Origin: Prostheceraeus crozeri
Taxonomy: Eukaryota; Platyhelminthes; Polycladida; Euryleptidae
Direction: 5' to 3'
DNA: 64,000 nucleotides
Assembly: GCA_907163375.1 (NCBI GenBank)
Contig: CAJQUW010007320.1
Coordinates: 44,153 to 108,152 of the forward strand
Shown here: positions 33,106 to 44,021 of the stretch, piece after piece
Layout of the letters: each line of letters begins with the position of its first letter
Position numbering within the stretch: the stretch's first letter is position 1
Made by a program: the position numbers and the translations under genes
The notes under the pieces: generated by a model
The model's input: the letters and a program-made list of their open reading frames with translations, nothing else
Databases searched by the model: none
What the model was told of the DNA's origin: nothing

Positions 33106-34580
33106 ACCCTCAGAGGCCTGGTGGACACCTCCAGTGGACCGCGGAGCTATATTTTTCTATCTCACTTTTTCTATCGACAGTATATCAACCACTCATGCTC
33201 AATATGTAAGATCATCATTTGTGACATCAGTGATTCTGCATGTGATCTTTCATTTCAATTGAATCAGTAGAAGTGTGGCAGGCGGGTCAAGGGGTGCATC
33301 CCTCTTGGGTCTCAGAGGGTGTAGAAATGTCCAAGAGTTTTGATATCAGATGAAAAATGATTTTGTGCACGTCCATAATGGTTCATAATGACTGAAATTC
33401 ATTCATTTATCGCTTACATGATGCTCGTGTATGCATGATGTGTCAGAAAATCGTAGAATGAGAATATTTTCCTCTCACACATGATCGCGCGTGCCTGATT
33501 GGCATACATGAACAGCTCAGAATCAATGTTCAAGATAAAAGCTATCATCGTAGTTCGACACCAAAAGAAGACTGCTGACCAAATTTCTGTAGATGTGATT
33601 GATGAATTTGAGATCTCCACAGCTGTCTAAAAGTATAGCAATCATGACTCTGGGTAGGCCTGTTTCTGACAGCAAATTTGAAACAATGGACAAATGTTCT
33701 ACTGCATAAATCAATTTCACTAAAAGTAACTATCTGAGGTCTCATTGCAACAGCAAACATTGTGAAACCTCCTCCTAATGTAACTGATATTGTGCCAGAC
33801 GCTGTTGACTTATAGAAGCATCAATTTTTGGAATGATAATGATAATGATAAATGTATATTGAAATAAATGAAAATGAGTCGATGCAAGACAATTACAAAT
33901 CGAATAAAGACAAAGTGAAAATATACAGACAGACAGAAACAGGAATACCTGATTCAAAATACGGAAGTTCATAAAGGCATTTATTGCCCTTATATCACTC
34001 TGCCTCTTTAAGGGTTGACGGCAGAAACGACAGTGAAGAGTATCACAGACACGAATACAACTCATTCACCAAGACATCAGGTTCTACGCTAAATAAGATA
34101 CTGTATATAAGAATGCTGATAAAGGTGTGATATGCTACTAACAAATAAGTAAAATGACGTAATTACAAAATAAGTTGGAGAGGAAAAGTCAAAGAATCAA
34201 AGCACAAATAAAAGTGAAATCTTTCTGTCTACACAGCGGTGGTTTGGAGAGTCGTATGAGAGATATCAGGGCAATAAATACCTTTATGAACTTCCGTATT
34301 TTGAATCTGGTATTAAGAATAGCGCACAAACATGGTGGTTTTAGAACCAGGAATACTTAAGCGCATAAGGGAATATGTTCACTAATCCACGCTGAAAGGA
34401 TTAATTGCATCGATCTGTGACACAAAAGCTTCATTGTTTTACTCGCAATCAACTTTCCCAATTTTTTTATATCGATTAAGTAGGAATTTGTAAAGGGGTC
34501 CACTACCCGCTTCAGGACTCAGAGGGTGTGAAAAAGGTCAGATAGATGGAGGTTAAAGGAGAACATTATTTGATGTCTTC
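33106..34580. other. Copy-B-specific interval with a large inverted repeat
   Basis: Holds two diverged pieces around CTCAGAGGGTGTxxAAA (near 33313 and 34511), the inverted relative (33524-33765) of the repeat at 21455-21722, and an inverted repeat of 50-60 bp (33941-34001 against 34259-34316). It looks like stacked insertions; no gene is supported. Confidence 0.5.
33941..34316. repeat. Inverted repeat of about 55 bp with 257-bp spacer
   Basis: Left arm GATTCAAAATACGGAAGTTC (from 33951) continues to ATATCACTCT. The right arm is its complement with a handful of mismatches (GAACTTCCGTATTTTGAATC, to 34307). The transcript could form a long hairpin; it may be the ends of a small MITE. Confidence 0.7.
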
Positions 34581-36000
34581 CAAGCGTTGAATTCTGTGCA
34601 TGAAAGAAGTTTCTTCAACGATTGCTTGATATAGAGAAGAGTGCTTCCTATCCAGCTGCATGTAAGGTTGGGGATATGACGGTCATGAGGGTAAAATTCC
34701 TTCAAAATGTCAAATAACATTAGATTGAATAAAAGTCCCCAAAATTTGGTAGTGTATTTGTTCCTTAGTTAAATTACAAGTCAAAGTAATTACCACGACC
34801 GATCGAATGTAAAGGACGCCGAAAACCCATCTTAAGTGTACCTTTTTCCGCTGACTTGTAAAATTTCGACCACATATTGGGGAGTTTTACTAAACTTGAA
34901 CTGAAGGAACCGGAAATGATCTCTCGTTGACTGGTCAATTATGTGTCAAATAGTAGGTCAGGACTGAGTGCGAATATTCAAATTCGTCTGAACGAATCCG
35001 ATCGAGCCGCAACAATCCGAGCTTGAGATTCGTCGCACGAATCCTATATTTGATAAATGAATCAAAATAATCATGATTCTCGTTCCGTTCGACTATCGCT
35101 TCATTTCAATTGTTCATCAATGCAAAGCCCTGTATCGAATATTATCACATTCTACAAAAACAATGTCTATCTGCTCTTAGATGTCATCTAGACTCACATT
35201 GCTGATTTTGTTTTGAGTCTGCAGCGCATTCTACATCTATAGGCTAACATTCGCATCTACATGCTATGAGTGATCACACACAATCCAATTGCTGCAAAAT
35301 AGTTGTCCGTGCGAACGAGCATTTAGGAATGGTCATATCATGTTTTCAATGAACATGTTTTCATTCACACGCATCAGTGCCTCTGAGAATTCTCAACAAG
35401 AAAAAGACTTTGAAATTTGAAATGCATCTCTTACAAGACCCTCGGAGTTTGCTTGTTTTTCTTTATTTGACGATGTGTTTCAAAATTGTATGTCCTCGTT
35501 GACATACAACTGCAAGACCTTTTATTCGCATTGATTTACATGTTGATTTGGCGGCAGAGTCCATCTTCTTGTTGGGTTTATTCTTGTGCATTGCATGTAA
35601 AGTTAAACATTATTACTGCAAATTATGATCATCCGCATCCCGTAATGAATGTGTGTCTAGTTCACTTCAATTCAATTAATTAAGATGTCGGCATTATCTT
35701 TGCTGCATGGACCTGGATTGACCCGTGATAGCAATGAAATTCGTACAAGAATTCAAAATTGAATTGAAGTCGAAGAAAAGCTTTAAGTTTGAAATCCAAG
35801 TGCTGATGAGTGGTTGGCGATCACGATTAGGGAACTGTCCTATTTATTGCTATCCGATTGCTAGCCAATTTATATGAGAAGCGGTTTTAATTCTACACTT
35901 ACACAAATGGCATTAACATAAAAACGCCGAGACGAGCCAAATGATGCAGTTTACATTTTTTTATTCTGAGCCTCTTCTAAACCTGTATAGGGTCTGTTTA

Positions 36001-37734
36001 AAAACTCACTTTAGTGGCGGACGGAAAATCGATGGAAAGTAAAAGCATCATTTTTCATCCAGACTTGACACGGGACTCAGAGAACTTAATGAGGACCCAT
36101 CCTTCATGGTTTCACAACAAAAGAAGTAAAATGATTTCTCTATTTTGTGGAAATTGATTTATGAATAATATGTTGGACGGAAGCGAAAGATTTGGAATTT
36201 TTTCTTTCTCATTTACATGAATTTCGAAAATAACTTGGATGATTGCGAAGCTTTTTCGTTGTTATTTGAAGATGATTCAATTCTCAGAATATTTCTAAAA
36301 TTGCCATAAAAAGGTTTATTGAAATGTCTGACGGAAGAAAAGTCAAAACAATAAAAGATTTCAAATTTTGCAGAATAAATTATTTCTTTGCTATCTTATT
36401 TTCTTATATGTCTGACTTTTCGGCAAGCGTATTTTGCTTATTTTCACTATGACTTGGCTTTGAGTCCTCATTTAACATTTTCTTCCGTCCGTCAATAAAG
36501 CAGAGAACTTTCACAACTTCTGTTCCTTCAATAAATTTAGTAAGAAGAGCATTTCCCATTGCATTTTTTCTTCAAATATCTTTGAATTAAAATAGTTCAA
36601 TTTTTTGCTATTTCTAGTATTTTAAAATATTGCTAAAGTGATTGTAGTGTAGACTAGACCACATAATATCGCCCTTCATTTTAATACCGCGCAAGTAAAA
36701 GTTCCACAAGCACCCGTCCATTTGCTGAACCCTTGAAAATGTTTAGCAGGTCTGCACCAATCCTCCTTTCCGTGTAAGTCGTACGCAACAGGTCAATTGA
36801 GGTCAATTGACCTCATTGTATGTTCTAGGTTTAATGAATATGTTCCCTATGATCCTTTCATTTGTAAAAACAATAAAAATTGTAACGAAAACTGCGTATA
36901 TGATGCATAATATACGAATTGCTATTTTCCAACTGAGAATATGAAATAGCACAGATCAATCAAGACGAATGCTTCTGTTAATATAAATGAAATCATGGTT
37001 ATACAAGTTTAGCTTACCAACTTTGTCCTATATTCGCAAAAGCAAGTCTCATCATACCAATACTGGCAAATTGGACATTTCAACCATTCTTCTCCATTTT
37101 AATAAATTATCTTTCACCGTGAGCACTGATTTTCTATTTCAATTTCACAACAATATTCATGTCCACAAACCAGTTGACCATGTGAAGTGTGGCAGCACTG
37201 ATGAAACTGGTGAATGTCATTTGCTAGGTGAAAAAATGCAAGGTGACATCGCAAGTGCAGTTGACAGCATCTGAGAATAGTGAATGTTTTATTATGCAAA
37301 GATGAAGGATATTTCGGCCATTTACTGTAAAACCTCATGGTATCTTCATGTTGCTTTTGATTAAGAAAATGATTTTCAAGTAAAAGAGGTTGTTCCAATA
37401 TTTAAATAAAAAATGTGCCAATTTTGGGACATCCGGTCTATCTTTCTGTTGTATTACATCGACTAAGACACAACATCTTCCAATAGTTGAGTGGATATTT
37501 AACAAAGCAGATGTAGTATTGTTCTTGGTAAATGCATTCAGATTACCTCATTTCTTTGATATTTCAACTCAAACGAAAGATAGGTTCAGATTTCACAATT
37601 CATCACTAATATAAGGAAAGGTCAGCCCAAAAGTTTAGTGCTCACACACCACTCTTTATATGATTATCAGAGAGAGAGAGAGATTTATTGTGATTGATAT
37701 ACCCTGTAAAGTAAGAAAGACTTTTTTCCGCTCG
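36001..37734. other. No gene seen; GACGGAAG words and a piggyBac-end-like relic
   Basis: GACGGAA occurs at 36020, 36176 and 36330 and inverted at 36482. A palindrome GAGGTCAATTGACCTC lies near 36803 and is followed by TGTTCTAGGTTTAA, resembling the right end of the piggyBac family. Short ORFs between 36987 and 37614 have no known motif. A short (AG)n tract is near 37670. Confidence 0.4.
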
Positions 37735-38074
37735 ACAGTAGAACAACTCGCACACAAGTATTTACGGTGTAAAGCAAGTCAGCTCATTCATATCATTCGC
37801 AAGTTAACCCGCATGTGATCAGGCGGACAAAAGTGTCCGTTAACGATTTTCAAACTGCTCTTTTTCATGATCGATAGCTTATCCGTCCGTAATATCATGT
37901 GACTTTGTTCATATGGTGAGGTAGATATTCATGCTAAAAGGATTTTCGATTTGCAGATTGTTTCATAAAAGATGGATCACCCTTAAACATCGCCTTAACT
38001 TCAACTTTGTCTAACTCCACCAAACTTGAACGAATTTCTCTGAAATTTGGAAGATATGTCAGTTGTGCTTACTA

Positions 38075-39731
38075 CAGTCCGTTTCATAAAAAGTGGATCA
38101 TCCTAAAATTTGACTAAATAAAACATAAGTATGATACAGAAAGCATTTTTCCTGTTATTTCATGTCCCTAATATATTTGAATGTCCTTATATAATCTGAT
38201 AAGCTAGATGATACAGTAACGGTTCTTAAGAAGCTAATATTTTGTGGCCCTACCCTTATTGTCAATGACATTACCAATTCGTCTAGGCATTGATTCGATG
38301 ATATCGTTGATTTTTGACTGATCTAACTTTCTCCACTCTCTTTTTAACAGTGACGTAAGTTGTGATACGCCATCTGTAGGTAGCAGTGAACGACGAACGT
38401 TACGTTTTAGAATACTCCATACATTTTCTATGGGATTCAGATCAGGAGAACGAGTTGGCCAAGATAATGTCCTAAGCCCTAATTGAGACTTGCATAAGTT
38501 GACTCTACTACTCCTGTGACACGTAGCATTATCATCCATAAATAACCAAGTCGATGGATCATCAAGTTGATCTGTCATTTGGCCAATGTTCATTCGTAAA
38601 ACATTCACATGGTGTTCAGAATTCATGGTTCCTTGCTGTGTGTGAAGTTCAGAGCGGCCATTGGTCCAAATGCCAGCCCAAATCAGTAGAGTCGCAGCAC
38701 CCTGTACCCGGGGACGATGTAAATGTCTCGGAATTTCCTGATCAGATTTTATCCATAATCTCAATCGACCATCATTATCCTTCAGACGGACTGATGCCTC
38801 ATCAGACCAGACAACCCGATCCCATTGATTTCGCCAGTCACAATGACTCATTGCCCATCTGAGACGTCTTTTTGTATGCTGATCTGATAATTCGATCTGA
38901 GAGGGCCTCTTACAGCTCTTGAAATTCGACTCAATAAGTCTTCTACGAATAGTGGACTTAGAAATAGACGAGACTAGTGCAGCCATCTCAGTTAACGAGA
39001 GACTTGGATCAACTTTAACAAATCTCAAAATTAGGCGGTCTCTACGTTTGGATGTTTTGCGTGGACGGCCAGAGCCCTCTTTACGACAGAGTCGAAAATC
39101 ATCATTATGCCATCGATGCACATTTGTGTAAGGGACATTTAGTCGCTTGCTTGTAGCTCGCAAAGAAAACCCTAGTTCTAGCAAGGCTGACACTTTGCCT
39201 TTTGTGAATGCGATCTCGTTATTGTTCATTTGTGCTTTGTATTGTTTTCAACCGGTAAGAGATGGATTTCTAGCTGAAAGCAATCAGGAGTGCTGCCAAC
39301 ACCACCGCAACGAAGTCAGGAAGCTATGGAACATAAAGTCCAGTTAATCACATGTAGCAGTTACATTATTGTTGATGAATAATGGTGCTATACTGGCTCT
39401 GATTGACCGATTTTCTTTATTTTGTTTTGCTTGATAGCTTTTGGCTTGTAGAACAACATATTACATAACAAAGGAAACAAATGTCATTTTATAAGAGTGA
39501 GGTATGATTTTGTGTAACATTGCTAAATGAAGATCAAATTATCTACTACTTTTTTATCTATAACAGGAAAACAACTCAATATTCATGCTTGAAATTTCCA
39601 ACAATGATATTAGTAAGCACAACTGACATATCTTCCAAATTCCAGAGAAATTAGTTCAAGTTTGGCGGAGTTAGACAAAGTTGAAGTTAAGGCGATGTTT
39701 AAGGGTGATCCATTTTTTATGAAACAATCTG
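38075..39731 (-). mobile_element. Inner Tc1-like element, complete
   Basis: Tips CAGTCCGTTTCATAAAAAG (38075) and TTTTTTATGAAACAATCTG (to 39731), TA on both sides (38073-38074 and 39732-39733). It lies in opposite orientation to the outer copy, so 38075-39613 and 39734-41267 form a palindrome-like arrangement of about 1.5-kb arms. It holds an intact transposase. Confidence 0.92.
38234..39229 (-). CDS. Tc1/mariner transposase, intact, DD34E
   Basis: 331 aa. Two helix-turn-helix modules fill the first 110 residues (SALLELGFSLRATSKRLNVP, then SLTEMAALVSSISKSTIRRR), with the GRPR hook (residues 54-57) between them. Catalytic residues: D143 in VVWSDEASV, D233 in LFMDDNATCHRS, E268 in PDLNPIENVW. 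Thirty-four residues separate the last two, the Tc1 signature. Length and motifs match a full Tc1-type enzyme, and no disruption is seen. It cuts and pastes at TA sites. This copy may be able to mobilise the neighbouring broken copy, because their tips are alike. Confidence 0.95.
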   Translation of the reverse strand: MNNNEIAFTKGKVSALLELGFSLRATSKRLNVPYTNVHRWHNDDFRLCRKEGSGRPRKTSKRRDRLILRFVKVDPSLSLTEMAALVSSISKSTIRRRLIESNFKSCKRPSQIELSDQHTKRRLRWAMSHCDWRNQWDRVVWSDEASVRLKDNDGRLRLWIKSDQEIPRHLHRPRVQGAATLLIWAGIWTNGRSELHTQQGTMNSEHHVNVLRMNIGQMTDQLDDPSTWLFMDDNATCHRSSRVNLCKSQLGLRTLSWPTRSPDLNPIENVWSILKRNVRRSLLPTDGVSQLTSLLKREWRKLDQSKINDIIESMPRRIGNVIDNKGRATKY

Positions 39732-40114
39732 TAATATCATTGTTGGAAATTTCAAGCATGAATATTGAGTTGTTTTCCTGTTATAGATAAAAAAGTAGTA
39801 GATAATTTCATCTTCATTTAGAAATGTTACACAAAATCATACCTCACTCTTATAAAATGACATTTGTTTCCTTTGTTATGTAATATGTTGTTCTACAAGC
39901 CAAAAGCTATCAAGCAAAACAAAATAAAGAAAATCGGTCAATCAGAGCCAGTATAGCACCATTATTCATCAACAATAATGTAACTGCTACATGTGATTAA
40001 CTGGACTTCATGTTCCATAGCTTCCTGACTTCGTTGCGGTGGTGTTGGCAGCACTCCTGATTGCTTTCAGCTAGAAATCTATCTCTTACCGGTTGAAAAC
40101 AATACAAAGCACAA

Positions 40115-41110
40115 ATGAACAATAACGAGATCGCATTCACAAAAGGCAAAGTGTCAGCCTTGCTAGAACCAGGGTTTTCTTTGCGATCTACAAGCAGGCG
40201 ACTAAATGTCCCTTACACAAATGTGCGTCGATGGCATAATGATGATTTTCGACTCTGTCGTAAAGAGGGCTCTGGCCGTCCACGCAAAACATCCAAACAT
40301 AGAGACCGCCTAATTTTGAGATTTGTTGAAGTTGATCCAAGTCTCTCGTTAACTGAGATGGCTGCACTAGTCTCGTCTATTTCTAAGTCCACTATTCGTA
40401 GAAGACTTATTGAGTCGAATTTCAAGAGCTGTAAGAGGCCCTCTCAGATCGAATTATCAGATCAGCATACAAAAAGACGTCTCAGATGGGCAATGAGTCA
40501 TTGTGACTGGCGAAATCAATGGGATCGGGTTGTCTGGTCTGATGAGGCATCAGTCCGTCTGAAGGATAGTGATGGTCGATTGAGATTATGGATAAAATCT
40601 GATCAGGAAATTCCGAGACATTTACATCGTCCCCGGGTACACGGTGGTGCGACTCTACTGATTTGGGCTGGCATTTGGACCAATGGCCGCTCTGAACTTC
40701 ACATACAGCAATGAACCATGAATTCTGAACACCATGTGAATGTTTTACGAATGAACATTGGCCAAATGACAGATCAACTTGGTGATCCATCGACTTGGTT
40801 ATTTATGGATGATAATGCTACGTGTCACAGGAGTAGTAGAGTCAACTTATGCAAGTCTCAATTAGGGCTTAGGACATTATCTTGGCCAGCTCGTTCTCCT
40901 GATCTGAATCCCATAGAAAATGTATGGAGTATTCAAAAACGTAACGTTCGTCGTTCACTGCTACCTACAGATGGCGTATCACAACTTACGTCACTGTTAA
41001 AAAGAGAGTGGAGAAAGTTAGATCAGTCAAAAATCAACGATATCATCGAATCAATGCCTAGACGAATTGGTAATGTCATTGACAATAAAGGTAGGGCCAC
41101 AAAATATTAG
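40115..41110 (+). pseudogene. Tc1/mariner transposase with a nonsense codon
   Basis: Same 331-codon frame as 38234-39229 with few differences (for example L19P and N152S). Codon 200 is TGA where the inner copy has GGA (Gly), so translation stops after 199 residues. The 3' part from 40718 stays in frame and keeps the second Asp and the Glu. One point change explains the loss; otherwise the copy is fresh. Confidence 0.92.
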
Positions 41111-41666
41111 CTTCTTAAGAACCGTTACTGTATCATAGCTTATCAGATTATATAAGGACATTTAAATATATTAGAGACATGAAATAACATGAAAAATGCT
41201 TTCTGTATCATACTAATGTTTTATTTAGTCAAATTTTAGGATGATCCACTTTTTATGAAACGGACTGTATTAGAATGCGATCAGCAGCAGAATAACCTGT
41301 TGCGGTTCAAGGCGGACAAAAGTGTCCGTTCATACATAGAGTCATTTTCATTCGATTCAAGCATCTTCACAACCCGAAGCTATTGTCTCATTGTGAAATA
41401 AACTAATTCATAGAGATGATAACGTCATCCTTTCCAAGATAGTTGATTCTCTATGGTTGATTCATCGATTGACAGAAACACGACGAACGAGAGTGTGTGC
41501 GTATTTTTAGCACGTGCGTGTGATTCATTCTGTGTTTCGTCCATTGATGTTATTTGATAGACGAAGCCAATCAACTTGAAGAATGTTTTCCGTCTGACTC
41601 GACGCTGTTTGTGTTTCATCTTGTACGCATAATATCATTGTCTTCGGACTCACAGCTGCTCGCAAG

Positions 41667-43454
41667 ATGTCACGCGCTGCAAAGCAGATTGCCATGAGAC
41701 TGATGGCCCTAGAAAGTGATTCAGAGGAGGACGATGATTTTACAGCAGCTGATGATGACTTTCATGATGTAATCAGTTGAAGTTCCTTCTACTCACGATG
41801 GTCCTATGGGTGATGTGACAATTGACAGTGGTGAAGATGATGAGCCGGACATTGGTGGTGATGGCGTCTCAGACAACACTACACCCGTTGAAGTTTTGAT
41901 CGGCAGGAATAATACAGAATGGTCTGTGATAGACGAAAATGCTGTATTTCCTGGGAGAGCATCGAGAAAGAACATCCTGCGTCCAGCTCCAGGCCTAACA
42001 GCGTATGCATTTCAACGTCTACGGGATAATCCGGTTTTGGATAGTTTTCTAATTTTCTTTAGCACTGGTAGGTAATAGCCTTATTTATGCACAATAATTT
42101 TTGCATCTCTAATCGATTGCGCTTTTGTTTTTCAGATATGATTGAAACGATGGTCAAGGAAACCAATAGACAAGGTACAAGGATGAAAGGTGCTCAATTT
42201 ACGGAAATTGATCTATGTGAGATGAAGGCCTTTATTGGATTGCTGATTCTCCGAGGTACATATCGAGCTGCTGGGGAATGTGTCGATGAATTGTGGTCAC
42301 CAATACACGGTAGACCTATTTTCAGCCGAACAATGAGTTTACGTCGATTCAAATTAATACGCTCCATTCTGCGATTTGACAATGTTGAGACAAGACAAGG
42401 ACGACTTTCTCGTGACAAATTGGCAGCCGTGCGTCTTTTATTGGATGGTTTTGTAAGTCACAGTCAACAGGCGTATGTTCCAGGATCATCGGTTACCGTA
42501 GATGAACAGCTATATCCGCATCGTGGAAGATGTCGCTACATTCAGTATATGCCATCTAAACCGGCCAAATATGGTCTAAAGTTTTGGCTTGCCTGCGATT
42601 CGGACAACTACTATTGCACCAATATCCAATTCTATTGCGGCAAGGACGACGTTCGGGATAGTGATGTACCGCTTGGTCAGCATGTTGTTTTATCACTGAC
42701 TGAACATTTACGACAAAGCGGTAGGAACATCACATGTGATAACTTCTTCACTTCGGTTCAGCTTGCTCAGAAGCTTCATGAAGCAAACATGACTCTCGTG
42801 GGAACAGTGCGATCCAACCGATGTGAGCTACCAAGTGTACTTGCAACACATCAGAGAAGAGAGCAATTTTCAACTGTACAGACTGTGAATCAAAGCAATG
42901 GTTGCTCGACTCTCTTAGTATCCTACGTGGCGAAGAAGAACAAAGTTGTCAACCTCATCTCGACCACTCATCGCAAGGCTACTATTGATCATTCCTCTGA
43001 GAAGAAGAAACCTGATGTGGTGGAATATTACAATCACACAAAAGGCGGTGTCGACGCCGCAGATGAGCGCATCGGCACTTGTAGCACCAAATTCAAATGT
43101 CGACGGTGGCATGTTGTCTTTTTTACCAATATTTTGGATTTGAGTGCTTTCAATGGTTATGCCATTCATTCTATTTTTGAGCCGAATTGGAACTCGACGA
43201 AATTATTTCGCCGTCGGCTGTATTTGTTGGCACTTGGCAATTCTCTGCTACAAGACCATCTGGACCGCCGGTCACCCAATCTGAACACTACATTTATTGT
43301 TGGAATGACAACATCTCCGATATCCCAAAAACGTGGTGTCTGTGTGCGGTGTGATTACGGTGAACGAAAGAAGTGTTCAGTCAGATGCTACAAATGCAAT
43401 CATTTCGTTTGCAAAGATCATCTTACGCAAATTTGCTGTCATTGTTCGAAATGA
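41667..43454 (+). pseudogene. piggyBac transposase (PB2), one intron and one frameshift
   Basis: Begins MSRAAKQIAMRLMAL at 41667 and is acidic after residue 17. The frame stops at 41778-41780; a one-base shift just before it leads to the frame that carries on (VPSTHDGPMGDVTID). The second disturbance is not a mutation but an intron, 42068-42135 (ACTG|GTAGGTAA ... TTTTTCAG|ATATG), whose removal joins FFST with DMIETMVKETNRQ in frame. The core aspartates are present: VTVDEQL, NITCDNFFTS and KGGVDAADE. The C-terminal Cys-rich finger (CVRCDYGERKKC...CYKCNHFVC...CCHC) is intact. PB1 has no intron at this place. Only the early frameshift disables the gene. Confidence 0.88.
42068..42135 (+). other. 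68-nt intron in the PB2 transposase
   Basis: Donor GTAGGTAATAG, pyrimidine-rich TGCGCTTTTGTTTTTCAG acceptor. Phase 1. Very short but within the range of animal introns. Removal preserves the piggyBac core alignment. Confidence 0.75.
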
Positions 43455-44021
43455 TTCGCTCGGAAACATACACGTCTTTTGCATATACATGTATTTTTCG
43501 TCTACACATCATATTTAGATGAAAAGAACATATATAGGCTATAAAGCACATCACAAAATGGTTTTAAAATGAAAACGGACAAAAGTGTCCGCTCTGACAC
43601 TAATCGTAGTTATTTTTTAGCGGTCACATGCGGGTTAAAGACTTCAACATCAGCTGCAAAACTCCACGAAATTTATATTCTGCTTATTCGGTCCATCCTG
43701 GAATATGCCTGTCCACTTTTTGTTTGCCTTTCTAAGAACCACAGTAAAGTGCTGACAGGAATTGACAGAAGGATTCATCGAATTATATATAACGGGTGCA
43801 CATCATGTGAGAAATGTCTGCCAGACTCTTTAGAGCATAGAAGAATTTTGTTGGCTATAGAATTGTTTCATCAGATTGAGAATTGTGATCACATTCTTCA
43901 TGACTTACTACCACCGAAGCTACCACGAAGTGATTTTTACTGTCTTCCTCATTCTCGAACTGATAAATATGCGAAATCGTTCGTCCCTTTCTCTTTACGA
44001 TACTTTTGTGAAAGCGTTTGA

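Larger units (their letters stand above)
32541..36000 (+). repeat. Segmental duplication, copy B (partner 16978-21180)
   Basis: Colinear with copy A in four blocks. Copy B has an extra 1.4-kb interval at 33106-34580 and lacks the LINE fragment of copy A. Confidence 0.8.
37954..41267 (+). mobile_element. Outer Tc1-like element, split by a second copy
   Basis: Runs from CAGATTGTTTCATAAAA (37954) to TTTTTATGAAACGGACTG (41267). Its first 119 bases (37954-38072) and the rest (39734-41267) are separated by the inner copy inserted at a TA. Joined, the outer element is about 1655 bp, matching the inner copy's 1657 bp. The right end is followed by TA; on the left the expected TA reads TG, probably a mutation. 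Confidence 0.88.
37808..43634 (+). mobile_element. piggyBac element PB2, interrupted by Tc1 elements
   Basis: TTAA duplication at 37804-37807 and 43635-43638. Inverted tips CCCGCATGTGATC (left) and complement CCCGCATGTGACC (right). The palindromic word CGGACAAAAGTGTCCG occurs at 37824, 41313 and 43576, again two left and one right as in PB1. Its transposase is damaged. A pair of nested Tc1 elements (37954-41267) sits in its left flank. Without them PB2 would be about 2.5 kb. Confidence 0.9.
37735..44021 (+). pseudogene. LINE ORF2 C-terminal fragment split by PB2
   Basis: The left part ends at 37807 and the right part resumes at 43635-44021. Taking the PB2 TTAA as a single site, the frame runs from ...KASQLIHIIRK on the left straight into LKTSTSAAKLHEIYILLIRS on the right. 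That is the conserved 'IRSxLEYACP' C-terminal region of CR1/L2-type ORF2. The right part continues through GIDRRIHRIIY and HRRILLAIELFHQI to a stop at 44021. The left part is short (from about 37735), so this is a truncated LINE. It gives direct proof of the PB2 insertion point. Confidence 0.75.
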
